NCBI RefSeq assembly: GCF_016772415.1
Contig: NZ_JAGSGD010000001.1
Location: 620,001 to 684,000, forward strand
Length of the DNA stretch: 64,000 bases
Reading direction: 5' to 3'
Source: Phenylobacterium glaciei
GTDB lineage: Bacteria; Pseudomonadota; Alphaproteobacteria; Caulobacterales; Caulobacteraceae
Positions 42,938 to 51,569 of this stretch are shown one piece after another. The position numbers and the translations under genes are program-made. Each line of letters begins with the position of its first letter. The first letter of the stretch is position 1. The notes beneath the pieces were generated by a model. That model was given only the letters and a program-made list of their open reading frames with translations. It had not been told where the DNA came from and did not search any database.

Positions 42938-43639
42938 ATGACTGACGCCAGCCTGGAGCCGCCACTGGAGCCCATCAGCATCTCTCGCCGGCTCGTGGCC
43001 GAACTGCTCGGCACGGCCCTGCTGTTGGCCATCGTCATCGGTTCCGGGATCATGGGAGAGCGGCTGGCGGGCGGCAATGATGCGATCGCCCTTCTGGGAA
43101 ACACGCTCTCCACCGGCGCCGGGCTTGTCGTGCTGATCACGGTGTTTGGCCCGCTCTCCGGTGCGCATTTCAATCCGGCCGTGACCCTGGTGTTCGCCGC
43201 ACGCCGGGAACTGAGTTGGAGTTCCGCAACCGCTTACATCGCCGTCCAGGTGATCGGCGCGATCGCTGGCGCGTGGGTGGCCCATCTGATGTTTGGGGAG
43301 CAGGTGCTGCAACTTTCCCAGAAGCTCCGCGACGGCCCTGCCCAGGCTCTGTCGGAGGCTGTCGCAACCTTCGGGCTTGTCGCCACCATACTCGGATCGA
43401 TCCGGTTCAAGCCGGAGGCGACGCCGATGATGGTCGGGCTCTACATCACCTCGGCCTATTGGTTCACCGCCTCGACCTCCTTCGCCAATCCGGCGGTCAC
43501 CGTGGCGCGCAGCCTGTCCAACACCTTCGCGGGCATCGCGCCAAGCTCCGCCCCCGCATTCATCGCCGCTCAGCTTGTTGGCGCGGCCCTTGCCGCCCTC
43601 CTGTTCGGGTGGCTTCTCAATGAGACGAAACGGCCGTGA
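42938..43639 (+). CDS. aqpS: MIP-family aquaglyceroporin, ars-operon type
   Basis: 233 residues, six helices with two NPA boxes: GAHFNPAVT (about 76-84) and TSFANPAVT (about 185-193). In ars operons of rhizobia such as Sinorhizobium meliloti, AqpS takes the place of an arsenite pump and lets arsenite leave the cell down its gradient. Position between two arsenate reductase genes supports this role. Stop overlaps the GTG of the following arsC (GTGA). No ArsB or Acr3 pump is present in the cassette. Confidence 0.9.
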   Translation: MTDASLEPPLEPISISRRLVAELLGTALLLAIVIGSGIMGERLAGGNDAIALLGNTLSTGAGLVVLITVFGPLSGAHFNPAVTLVFAARRELSWSSATAYIAVQVIGAIAGAWVAHLMFGEQVLQLSQKLRDGPAQALSEAVATFGLVATILGSIRFKPEATPMMVGLYITSAYWFTASTSFANPAVTVARSLSNTFAGIAPSSAPAFIAAQLVGAALAALLFGWLLNETKRP

Positions 43640-44058
43640 CCGACGATTTCCCGATCACCATCTTCCACAATCCGGCGTGCGGAACGTCCCGCAACGCTCT
43701 GGCGATGATCCGCTCGGCTGGATACGAGCCCACGGTGGTGGAGTATCTGGACGCGGGCTGGACGCGGTCGCAGCTGCTTGACCTGTTTCATCGCGCCGGA
43801 TCTCAGGTCCGCGCTTTCATTCGCGAGAAGGGCACGCCCGCCGCTGAACTCGGGCTTCTTGGCCAAGACGTCCCGGAAGAGACCATTCTCCAAGCGATGA
43901 TCGATCATCCGGTGGTGGTGAACCGCCCGATCGTCGTCACCCCCAAGGGGGTGAAGCTCTGCCGACCGTCCGAGGTCGTGCTCGATCTCCTAGAAAATCA
44001 GCCCGACAGCTTCACCAAGGAGGACGGCGAGATCGTGCGCCTGAAGCCTTCGGCCTAG
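43636..44058 (+). CDS. arsC: Arsenate reductase, glutaredoxin-dependent type
   Basis: 140 residues, GTG start overlapping the aqpS stop. ArsC-Spx fold: HNPACGTSRNALAMI with catalytic Cys15, LRE-like KGTPAAELGLL, and NRPIVVTPKGVKLCRP at the end. These reduce arsenate to arsenite with glutathione and glutaredoxin. It is not homologous to the frameshifted arsC two genes upstream, so the cassette keeps arsenate reduction even if that gene is dead. The stop is two bases from the convergent glycosyltransferase gene. Confidence 0.93.
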   Translation: MTDDFPITIFHNPACGTSRNALAMIRSAGYEPTVVEYLDAGWTRSQLLDLFHRAGSQVRAFIREKGTPAAELGLLGQDVPEETILQAMIDHPVVVNRPIVVTPKGVKLCRPSEVVLDLLENQPDSFTKEDGEIVRLKPSA

Positions 44059-44059
44059 A

Positions 44060-45463
44060 TCAGGCCGCCTCGGGCCTGCGCCGCCGCACCCGCGCCAGAC
44101 GGCGCAGCCGTCGCCAGAACCGGGTCTTCTCGGGCTCGGGGTAGGGCTGGAGGTTGCGCACGAAGTCCTCGGCGCAGGCGCGCCAGGAGAAGCCCTCTGC
44201 GAAGGCGCGGACCTTTTTGCGGTCCAGCTTCAGGGCTTCGAGACAGGCCTCGCGCAGGCCCTCGGTGGCGCTGCCGGCCAGGACGCCGGCGTTGCTGCCC
44301 GGGATGATGTCGATAGGCCCCGGCGCCGGATAGGCCGCCACGGGCGTGCCGGCGCCCATGGCCTCCAGGATCACCAGGCCGAAGGTGTCGGTGAGCGAGG
44401 GGAAGACAAAGCAGTCGGCGCAGGCGAAGTGGGCGGCCAGTTCCTCGCCCATCTTGAAGCCGCGGAACACCACCTCCGGGTACTTGGCCTTCAGCTCCTC
44501 GGTCTGCGGGCCATCACCCACCACCACCTTGGTGCCGGGCAGGTCCAGGCCCAGGAAGGCCTCGATGTTCTTCTCCACCGCCACCCGGCCCACCGACAGG
44601 AAGACCGGCCGCGCGAGACCCTCGTAGACGTCGGGTTCCCCCTCGCCCCGCGGGCGGAAGGCCTCGGTGTCGACGCCGCGCGACCAGGCGGTGATGTTGC
44701 GGAAGCCATGATGCTCCAGCTCGTCGCGCATGGTCGGCGTGGCCACCATCAGGCGGCCCGACGGCTTGTGGAACCACCTCATGTAGGCGTAGCCGGCGGC
44801 CAGGGGCAGCGGCAGGCGGGCCGAGACATATTCCGGGAACCGGGTGTGGTAGCTGGTGGTGAAGGGCAGCTTCCATTCCACGCAAATTCGGCGCGCCGCC
44901 AGGCCCAGGGGCCCCTCGGTGGCGATGTGGATGGCCTCGGGCTCGAAGGCCTTGAAACGCTCCTGCACCGGCTCGTAGGTGCCCACGGCCACCTTGATCT
45001 CGGCATAGGTGGGCAGGGGGAAGGTCTTGAACTGGTCGGGGCTGATCACCTCGACCGAGTGGCCCATCTCCCGCATCTCCTTGATGACGCGGGTGAGGGT
45101 GCGGACCACGCCGTTCACCTGCGGCTCCCAGGCGTCGGTCACCACCATGATGCGCATGGGCTTGAGGCTATCGCGCGGGGCGGTGATGGCGTCGCGGACC
45201 CGGGTGCGCGACGGCCTGGGCGGGGTGAGCGCCTGGGTCTGCAGCCAGGCCCAAAAGGCGCCCATCAAGGCTTCGCGGGTGGGGAAGTGGCGATAGACCG
45301 TGCGTTCGCCCACCTTCGCCTCGGCGGCGATCTCGGCGAAGCTCAGCTCCTCCAGCCCGCCGGACTCCAGCCGGGTGGCCACGGCGCGCAGGATCTGGTC
45401 GTGGGTCTCGGCCTTCTGGCGATCGCGCAGATTGGAGACGTATCGCGTGGGGGGCATGGTCAT
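44060..45463 (-). CDS. TetR-type DNA-binding domain fused in frame to a GT4 glycosyltransferase
   Basis: 467 residues in one frame. Residues about 17-70 are a TetR/AcrR HTH: KAETHDQILRAVATRLESGG, LSFAEIAAEAKVGERTVYRHF, PTREALMGAFWAWL. After TPPRPSRTRVRDAITAPRDSL, where a TetR ligand domain should go on, residue 103 starts MRIMVVTDAWEPQVNGVVRTL, a complete GT4 mannosyl/glucosyltransferase with SYHTRFPEY, SVGRVAVEKNIEAFL and PSLTDTFGLVILEAMGAGTP. The ATG at 45157 has no visible ribosome binding site. The phosphoesterase gene upstream is its usual partner. Either a real fusion protein or a truncated tetR that now serves as leader. Confidence 0.85.
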   Translation of the reverse strand: MTMPPTRYVSNLRDRQKAETHDQILRAVATRLESGGLEELSFAEIAAEAKVGERTVYRHFPTREALMGAFWAWLQTQALTPPRPSRTRVRDAITAPRDSLKPMRIMVVTDAWEPQVNGVVRTLTRVIKEMREMGHSVEVISPDQFKTFPLPTYAEIKVAVGTYEPVQERFKAFEPEAIHIATEGPLGLAARRICVEWKLPFTTSYHTRFPEYVSARLPLPLAAGYAYMRWFHKPSGRLMVATPTMRDELEHHGFRNITAWSRGVDTEAFRPRGEGEPDVYEGLARPVFLSVGRVAVEKNIEAFLGLDLPGTKVVVGDGPQTEELKAKYPEVVFRGFKMGEELAAHFACADCFVFPSLTDTFGLVILEAMGAGTPVAAYPAPGPIDIIPGSNAGVLAGSATEGLREACLEALKLDRKKVRAFAEGFSWRACAEDFVRNLQPYPEPEKTRFWRRLRRLARVRRRRPEAA

Positions 45464-45510
45464 GACAGCGGCACTGTCGTCAGTTCGGGCGAGCTGTCAA
45501 GAAAACGCCG

Positions 45511-46326
45511 TTACGCCGCCGCCGCCGCAGGGGAGGGCAGCATATCCGGCAGGGTCCGGTCTATCGCCGACCAGGAGCGGATCTTGGCCCACTCCAGGAT
45601 CTCCAGCCGGCCGTCGCTGTGTTCCACCAGCGCCGTGCAGCTTTCCACCCAGTCGCCATCATTGATGTAGGCGATGCCGTCGATGTCGCGCATCTCGGCC
45701 TTGTGGATATGGCCGCAGATCACCCCGTCCACACCGCGCCGCCGGGCCTCGTCGGCCACGGCGGCCTCGAAGTTCTCGACGAACTGCAGGGCGTTTTTCA
45801 CCCGGGTCTTCAGGAAGGCCGAGAGGCTCCAGTAGCCGAAGCCCAGCCGCCGGCGGACGCGGTTGAAGATCGTATTGACCGCGATCAACGTCCGGTAGGC
45901 ATAGTCGCCGACGAAGGCCAGCCAGCGGGCGTGCTGCACCACGCCGTCGAACTCGTCGCCGTGCAGAACCAGGAAGCGTTTGCCGTCGGCGGTTTCATGG
46001 ATCACGTCGCGGGCCACCACCACGCCGCCGAAGTGGACGCCGATGAACTCGCGGGCGCCCTCGTCATGGTTGCCGGGGACATAGGTGACGTTCACGCCCT
46101 TGCGGGCCATGCGCAGCACCTTCTGGACCACGTCGTTGTGGCTCTGCGGCCAGTGCCACCCCGACTTCAGCTTCCAGCCGTCAATGATGTCGCCCACCAG
46201 GAACAGGTGGTCGCACTCGATGTGACGGATGAAATCGAGCAGCAGCTCCGCCTGACACCCCTTGGTCCCGAGATGGACATCGGAAATGAACACGGTGCGA
46301 TAACGCCGGATTCCGAATTCGGACAT
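45511..46326 (-). CDS. LpxH-like metallophosphoesterase (UDP-2,3-diacylglucosamine diphosphatase family)
   Basis: 271 residues. Calcineurin-type metal motifs: FISDVHLGT (about 12-20), VGDIIDGWKL (about 43-52), PGNHDE (about 82-87), LHGDEFDG (about 118-125) and CGHIHKAEM (about 205-213). Members are annotated as lipid A precursor hydrolases; in alphaproteobacteria this gene is often next to the GT4 glycosyltransferase, as here but with the tetR segment between them. ATG at 46326 chosen (MSEFGIRRYRT); two earlier in-frame starts exist. Confidence 0.83.
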   Translation of the reverse strand: MSEFGIRRYRTVFISDVHLGTKGCQAELLLDFIRHIECDHLFLVGDIIDGWKLKSGWHWPQSHNDVVQKVLRMARKGVNVTYVPGNHDEGAREFIGVHFGGVVVARDVIHETADGKRFLVLHGDEFDGVVQHARWLAFVGDYAYRTLIAVNTIFNRVRRRLGFGYWSLSAFLKTRVKNALQFVENFEAAVADEARRRGVDGVICGHIHKAEMRDIDGIAYINDGDWVESCTALVEHSDGRLEILEWAKIRSWSAIDRTLPDMLPSPAAAAA

Positions 46327-46478
46327 CAAGGGCCTCATGGCGAGCAACCAACGCATGCCGGTTAGGCTGATTGCATGTCAGTCTCATGAAACCGATCGCG
46401 CCCCTTTCGAAGCGGGGCCTTTCGGGGTAAGGGATTCCCAGGCCGACCCTCCCCAGGTCACCCCAAAATCAGGTCCCG

Positions 46479-47114
46479 ATGGACGCCCGTACCTATCCTG
46501 CGAAGGAGACGCCGAAGTCCCGGCGTACCCGAGCACGCATCCTCGACGCCGCCATGCGGTTGTTCGCAGAGGTCGGCTATCACGCCGCCACCAACGCCAT
46601 GATCGCGGACGCCGCGAACCTGACGCGGGGCGCGATGCTCTATCATTTCGCGAGCCGTGAAGAGCTGGTGGAATCGGCCGTCACCTATATCGAGGTCGAA
46701 CGCGCCCGGCTGTTCGAGCAGGCGGCCTCGGCGCCCGCCGCGCCCGGGGTCGACGCCTCGGAACACGCCATCGACGCCTACTGGGCGTTGCTGCACGAAA
46801 TCCCGTTCGTCGCCTTCGCCGAGCTGGAAACCGCCGCGCGCACCGAGTCCATGCTGAAGATCCGGCTGGCCGCCGCCCAGAGCGCTTTCGACCGCGCCCA
46901 GGTGGGCGACCGGTTCCTGGCGCTCGCCCAGGCCGGCGCGGATCCGCGCTTTCAGACCAGCCGTGATCTGGGACGCTTCCTGCTGGAGGGCCTGGCCAAG
47001 GGCGCGATGACCTATGACGAGCCGGCGCGCATGGAGCGCCTGCTGACCGTGGTCAAGCGGGCCGTGCGGGTGCTGAACCGCAAGGGCGACGTGCAGGAAC
47101 TTTGGCCGGACTAG
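46479..47114 (+). CDS. TetR/AcrR family regulator
   Basis: 211 residues. N-terminal HTH: RTRARILDAAMRLFAEVGYHAATNAMIADAANLTRGAMLYHF broken over about 16-57, then SREELVESAV; the C-terminal ligand domain has no motif I can assign. It is divergent from the phosphoesterase gene, with an imperfect dyad CTGA-TTGCATG-TCAG at 46367-46381 between them as a possible operator. Target genes may include that neighbour. Confidence 0.88.
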   Translation: MDARTYPAKETPKSRRTRARILDAAMRLFAEVGYHAATNAMIADAANLTRGAMLYHFASREELVESAVTYIEVERARLFEQAASAPAAPGVDASEHAIDAYWALLHEIPFVAFAELETAARTESMLKIRLAAAQSAFDRAQVGDRFLALAQAGADPRFQTSRDLGRFLLEGLAKGAMTYDEPARMERLLTVVKRAVRVLNRKGDVQELWPD

Positions 47115-47123
47115 GCCTGAGAC

Positions 47124-47276
47124 CTAGAGGGTCGCGAGCAGACTCACGAAGGCGACCGCCTTGATGGCCAGATACCAGAAGACCGCGTTTAGGCTCAGGA
47201 AGCCCGCGATCAGGACCATCCTGTAAAGACTCGGTCGACCCTTCCGGCTCATGGAGCCAAGGGAAGCTACGGGCAT
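47124..47276 (-). CDS. 50-residue membrane protein, unknown
   Basis: Short gene on the minus strand: MPVASLGSMSRKGRPSLYRM, then the hydrophobic span VLIAGFLSLNAVFWYLAIKA and a C-terminal tail VAFVSLLATL. An excellent ribosome binding site GGAGGAAA lies 6 bases before the ATG at 47276, the main reason to accept it. Basic N-terminus and long hydrophobic C-terminal part suggest one or two membrane passes with the N-terminus inside. It is convergent with the TetR gene and ends 9 bases after it. No family recognised. Confidence 0.65.
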   Translation of the reverse strand: MPVASLGSMSRKGRPSLYRMVLIAGFLSLNAVFWYLAIKAVAFVSLLATL

Positions 47277-47402
47277 ACTCGTTTCCTCCGCTGCTGCCTT
47301 TGGTTCGGGGGGAGGCAGCTAGGCTTGGACATTGCGCGATTCATTGTGAATGAACCGATGACGAAGTGTCGCCCATCCAACGTAGGTCCGAAACAAAAAG
47401 TT

Positions 47403-49148
47403 TCATCTGGACTGTTCTGTTTTCACCCACAGGTTGATCCGGGTTTCCAGCAGGTCGAGGGGGAGGGGGCCGGCCAGCAGGACCGCATCGTGGAAGCGGC
47501 GGATGTCGAACCGGTCGCCGAGCCGCGCCTGGGCCTTGGTCCGCAGCTGGACGATCTTCATCTCGCCCACCTTGTAGGCCAGAGCCTGGCCTGGCCAGGA
47601 GACGTAGCGGGCCAGCTCCACCTCGATATTCAGGGGCGAGAGCGCGGTATTGTCGGTGAAGCAGGCCCGCGCCTCGTCCAGGCTCCAGCCCTTCCAGTGG
47701 ATACCGGTGTCCGCCACCAGCCGGCAGGCGCGCCACATCTCATAGGACAGCCGCCCGAACCGCTCATAAGGGTCCTGATAGACGCCCATCTCGCCCCCCA
47801 GCTTCTCGGCATAGAGGCCCCAGCCCTCGGTGAAGGCGGTTACCCCGGCGTTGCGGCGGAAGGCCGGCACGCCTTGCAGTTCCTGGGCGAGCGCGATCTG
47901 CAGGTGATGGCCCGGGACGGCCTCGTGCAGAGTCAGGGCCGGCAGTTCGTAAAGCGGCCGCTGGTCGAGCTTGGACGTGTTGACCATGTAGCCGCCCGCC
48001 ACGCCCTGGGCCGGACTGCCGGAGAAATAGCGGCCGGTGGTGTAGTTGGCCTCGATGTCGGCAGGGACGGGGCGCACGCCATAGGTCAGGCGGGGCAGGG
48101 TGGCGAACCAGGCCGGCAGCTTGTCGTCGATCCGCTTGGCGATCCGCGAGGCCTTCTCCAGCAGGTCCTCCCGCGAGGTGGCGTAGAAACGAGGATCGGT
48201 GCGCAGCATGGCCAGGAAGGCCTTGAAGTCCCCCTTGAACCCGGTCTGCGCGATCACCCCGTCCATCTCTGCTCGGATGCGGGCGACCTCCGTCAGACCC
48301 GCGGCGTGGATCTCGTCCGGGGTCATCGTCGTCGTCGTGTGGTCGGCGACCAGCCAGCTGTAGTAGCGCTCCCCGTCCGGCAGGCTGCGGGCGGCCAGGG
48401 ATTTGCGGCTGGCGGGCAGGTAGTCCCTCTCTAGGAAGGTCACGAAATCCCGCTGCGCGGGGCGCACCTTGTCGCGCACGATCGCCGTGGCCTGGGCCCG
48501 CAAGGCCGCCTGCTCGGCCGCCGGGATCGTGGGCGGTAGGTCGCGGAATGGGGTCAGCAGGACGTCGGCCTCCACCGGGGCGGCGACCATCTCCTGAGCG
48601 CGGGCCAGGACCTGGTCGTTGGTGCTGCGCGGCTGGGTGAAGCCGGTCTTCACGCCGCGCCGGGCGTTTGCGATGTTGGCGGCGTAGTAGGCGGGGATGG
48701 CGTTCAGCCGGTCGATCCAGGCGTGCGCGTCGGCGCTTGAGCGGATCGGCGTGGTGGCCGCCAGGTAGCCCAGGGTCGAATGGAAGCCGCCGTCGGAATT
48801 GAACGGCATGCGCGCCTCGTCGAAGGCGAGGCTCTGAACCTGACGGTCCAGGGTCCAGGCCAGGAAGGCGCGGTTCAGGGCGGCCTCCTCCGACAAGCCG
48901 GCCGCAGCAATGCCGGCCAGCCTGACCTGGAACGCCTTCAGCGCCTTGGCGCGGCCGGCGTCGGCGGCCGGCGTCACATCGGGTAGGCGCGACAGGGCGG
49001 CGCGGTCGCCCTCGCCGCCGGCGGTGATGGGATCGTCGGCCAGGGCATAGGCCTCATAGTCCGCCACCAGGGTGTTCAGCGGCCTGTCGTCGGCGAGCGC
49101 GGGCCCCGCGAACATCAGGACGGCGAGAGCAATCAGCAGGCGGCGCAT
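47403..49148 (-). CDS. DUF885 family protein (putative zinc carboxypeptidase-like)
   Basis: 581 residues with a signal peptide (LLIALAVLMFAGPALAD). The DUF885 fingerprint is clear: LTLHEAVPGHHLQIALAQ (about 408-425), an HExxH-like metal site written HEAVPGH, followed by FTEGWGLYAEKLGGEMG, and WRACRLVADTGIHWKGW further on. Helical fold related to thermolysin-like and M32 peptidases; some members are dipeptidases. Export suggests periplasmic peptide breakdown. It is divergent from the permease gene at 49269. Confidence 0.9.
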   Translation of the reverse strand: MRRLLIALAVLMFAGPALADDRPLNTLVADYEAYALADDPITAGGEGDRAALSRLPDVTPAADAGRAKALKAFQVRLAGIAAAGLSEEAALNRAFLAWTLDRQVQSLAFDEARMPFNSDGGFHSTLGYLAATTPIRSSADAHAWIDRLNAIPAYYAANIANARRGVKTGFTQPRSTNDQVLARAQEMVAAPVEADVLLTPFRDLPPTIPAAEQAALRAQATAIVRDKVRPAQRDFVTFLERDYLPASRKSLAARSLPDGERYYSWLVADHTTTTMTPDEIHAAGLTEVARIRAEMDGVIAQTGFKGDFKAFLAMLRTDPRFYATSREDLLEKASRIAKRIDDKLPAWFATLPRLTYGVRPVPADIEANYTTGRYFSGSPAQGVAGGYMVNTSKLDQRPLYELPALTLHEAVPGHHLQIALAQELQGVPAFRRNAGVTAFTEGWGLYAEKLGGEMGVYQDPYERFGRLSYEMWRACRLVADTGIHWKGWSLDEARACFTDNTALSPLNIEVELARYVSWPGQALAYKVGEMKIVQLRTKAQARLGDRFDIRRFHDAVLLAGPLPLDLLETRINLWVKTEQSR

Positions 49149-49268
49149 GGCGGATTGTCCTTCCGACGGGCGCTCAGGCTGGCGCCCGGCGCGGCCCCTG
49201 CCAAGCCCTTGCCGCTAACCGGCGATCCGCGTCATGGTCGGGGCGCTGTTCAGGTCAGGGGACCCCCC

Positions 49269-50672
49269 ATGAGCTTCGTCACCCGCCGCAAGGCGATCAC
49301 CCCGGAATTGGCCCATAACGACGGCCATCACCGGCTGAAGGCGACGCTGAGCTGGCCCCACCTGATGGCTCTGGGCATCGGGGCCATCATCGGCACCGGC
49401 ATCTACACCCTGACCGGGGTGGCGGCGGGGCTGGCGGGTCCGGCGGTGATCCTGTCCTTCGCGGTGGCGGGCGCGGTCTGCGCCTGCGCGGCGCTCTGCT
49501 ACGCCGAGATGGCCAGCCTGATGCCCCAGGCCGGCAGCGCCTATGCCTATTCCTACACGACGCTCGGCGAGGGCGTGGCCTGGGTCATCGGATGGAGCCT
49601 GATCCTCGAATACACGCTGGTCTGCAGCGCGGTCTCGGTGGGTTGGTCGGGCTACGCTACCGGCCTGATCCAGCAGGCGCATTGGGCGATCCCGCAATAC
49701 CTGCTGGCCGGGCCTGAGGCGGGGGGCCTGGTGAATCTGCCGGCGGTGTTCATCACCCTGGTGGTCACCGCCATGCTGCTGGTGGGCACCCGCGAGAGCG
49801 CCACCGTTAATTTCGTGCTGGTCTGCGTGAAGCTGGTGGCGCTCGCGGTCTTCGTGGCCCTGACCCTGCCGCACTTCGAGGCCAGCCACTTCCACCCCTT
49901 CGCCCCCTTCGGCTACGGGGCCGAGGAAATCGACGGCAAGAAGGTGGGGGTGATGGGCGCGGCAGCGATCATCTTCTTCGCCTTCTACGGCTTTGACGCC
50001 ATTTCCACGGCGGCCGAGGAGGCCAAGAACCCCGGCCGCGACCTGACCATCGGCATCGTCGGCTCGATGGTGATCTGCACCCTGATCTACATGGTGGTGG
50101 CGGCCTGCGCGCTGGGCGCCTCGCCCTATGACGTCTTCTCCAGGGACCCGGCGCCGCTGGCCTTCGTGCTCAAGGAGATCGGCCAGGGTCAGGCCGCGGC
50201 CTGGGTGGCGGGCGCCGCGGTGCTGGCCATGCCGACGGTGATCATGGTCTTCATGTTCGGCCAGAGCCGGGTGTTCTTCGCCATGGCCCGGGACGGACTG
50301 CTGCCCCGCTGGCTGGCGGCGGTGACCCCGCGCGGGGTTCCAGGCCGGGTGACGATCCTGACCGGCGTGATCGCCGCAGTGATCGCGGGCGTCATGCCCC
50401 TGTCGGAGATCGCGTCCCTGGCCAATGCCGGGACGCTCGCGGCCTTCATCGCCACCATCATCGCGGTCCTGGCCCTGCGCCGCTCGGCGCCGGCCTTGGC
50501 GCGCAGCTTCAGGACGCCGCTGGTGTGGGTGATCGGCCCGGCGGGGGTGGTAGGCTGCCTCTACCTGTTCACCAGCCTGTCGGCCAAGACGATGATCTTC
50601 TTCGCCGTCTGGAACGCGGCCGGGGTCGTGGTCTACCTGCTCTATGGGCGAGTTAAGAGTCGCTTGGCCTAG
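49269..50672 (+). CDS. Amino acid permease (APC superfamily, cationic amino acid transporter type)
   Basis: 467 residues from the ATG at 49269 after AGGGGA. Twelve likely membrane helices; motifs GIGAIIGTGIYTLTGVAAGLAGPA broken over about 34-57, SLMPQAGSAYAYSYTTLGE, FAFYGFDAISTAAEEAKNPGRD and RVFFAMARDGLLPRWLA. These fit the CAT/YfnA branch importing basic or broad-range amino acids. It is adjacent to DUF885, suggesting peptide breakdown followed by uptake, though the two are divergent. Stop abuts the convergent rmlA stop. Confidence 0.9.
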   Translation: MSFVTRRKAITPELAHNDGHHRLKATLSWPHLMALGIGAIIGTGIYTLTGVAAGLAGPAVILSFAVAGAVCACAALCYAEMASLMPQAGSAYAYSYTTLGEGVAWVIGWSLILEYTLVCSAVSVGWSGYATGLIQQAHWAIPQYLLAGPEAGGLVNLPAVFITLVVTAMLLVGTRESATVNFVLVCVKLVALAVFVALTLPHFEASHFHPFAPFGYGAEEIDGKKVGVMGAAAIIFFAFYGFDAISTAAEEAKNPGRDLTIGIVGSMVICTLIYMVVAACALGASPYDVFSRDPAPLAFVLKEIGQGQAAAWVAGAAVLAMPTVIMVFMFGQSRVFFAMARDGLLPRWLAAVTPRGVPGRVTILTGVIAAVIAGVMPLSEIASLANAGTLAAFIATIIAVLALRRSAPALARSFRTPLVWVIGPAGVVGCLYLFTSLSAKTMIFFAVWNAAGVVVYLLYGRVKSRLA

Positions 50673-51569
50673 CTATTCGGCCGGTTCTTCAAAGCCCTGA
50701 GGCCGATCGGCCAGCTGGCGTAGGTACTGGCCATATTCGCTCTTGGCCAGCCGGTCGGCGAGTTTCAGCAGCTGGGTCCGGTCGATCCAGCCCTGGTGGA
50801 AGGCGATCTCTTCCAGGCAGCCGATGCGCAGGCCCTGACGCTGCTCGAAGGTGCGGATCAGTTCGCCGGCCTGGATCAGGCTGTCGTGGGTGCCGGCGTC
50901 TTCCCAGGCAAACCCCCGGCCCAGCAGCTCGACATGCAGGTCGCCCTTGTCGAGATAGATCTGGTTCAGCGCGGTGATCTCCAGCTCGCCGCGCGCCGAC
51001 CGCTCCAGGGTCTTGGCGAAGGTCGAGGCGCGGCCGTCGTAGAAATAGAGGCCGGTCACCGCGTAGTTGGATTTCGGATGGGTGGGCTTTTCCTCGATGC
51101 CCAGGGCCCGGCCATCGGCGCCCAGCTCCACCACGCCGTAGCGCTCGGGATCCTGCACATTGTAGCCGAACACCGTGGCCCCCTGGGTCCGGGCGTCGGC
51201 CGAGCGCAGCATCTGGCTGAAGTTCTGGCCGAAGAAGATGTTGTCGCCGAGGATCATCACGCTGGGCTCGCCGCCCACGAAGTCCTCGCCCAGGATATAG
51301 GCTTCGGCCAGGCCGCCCGGCGTCGGCTGGACGACATATTCGAACCGCACGCCGAGCTGCGAGCCGTCCCCCAGCAGGCGCTGGAAGCCCGACTGGTCCT
51401 CGGGCGTGGTGATGATCAGGATTTCGCGCACGCCCGCCAGCAGCAGGACCGACAGCGGATAGTAGATCATCGGCTTGTCGTAGACCGGCAGCAGCTGCTT
51501 GGAGACCGCCAGTGTCAGCGGGTGCAGGCGCGTGCCCGACCCGCCGGCCAGGATGATGCCGCGCCTCAT
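50673..51569 (-). CDS. rmlA: Glucose-1-phosphate thymidylyltransferase
   Basis: 298 residues, ATG at 51569. Nucleotidyltransferase motifs: [16 protein letters not shown] (4-19), [30 protein letters not shown] (about 107-117), [20 protein letters not shown] and [15 protein letters not shown]. It makes dTDP-glucose from dTTP and glucose-1-phosphate, the first step to dTDP-L-rhamnose. Last gene of rmlB-rmlD-rmlA; its start overlaps the rmlD stop by four bases. Confidence 0.95.
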   Translation of the reverse strand: MRRGIILAGGSGTRLHPLTLAVSKQLLPVYDKPMIYYPLSVLLLAGVREILIITTPEDQSGFQRLLGDGSQLGVRFEYVVQPTPGGLAEAYILGEDFVGGEPSVMILGDNIFFGQNFSQMLRSADARTQGATVFGYNVQDPERYGVVELGADGRALGIEEKPTHPKSNYAVTGLYFYDGRASTFAKTLERSARGELEITALNQIYLDKGDLHVELLGRGFAWEDAGTHDSLIQAGELIRTFEQRQGLRIGCLEEIAFHQGWIDRTQLLKLADRLAKSEYGQYLRQLADRPQGFEEPAE

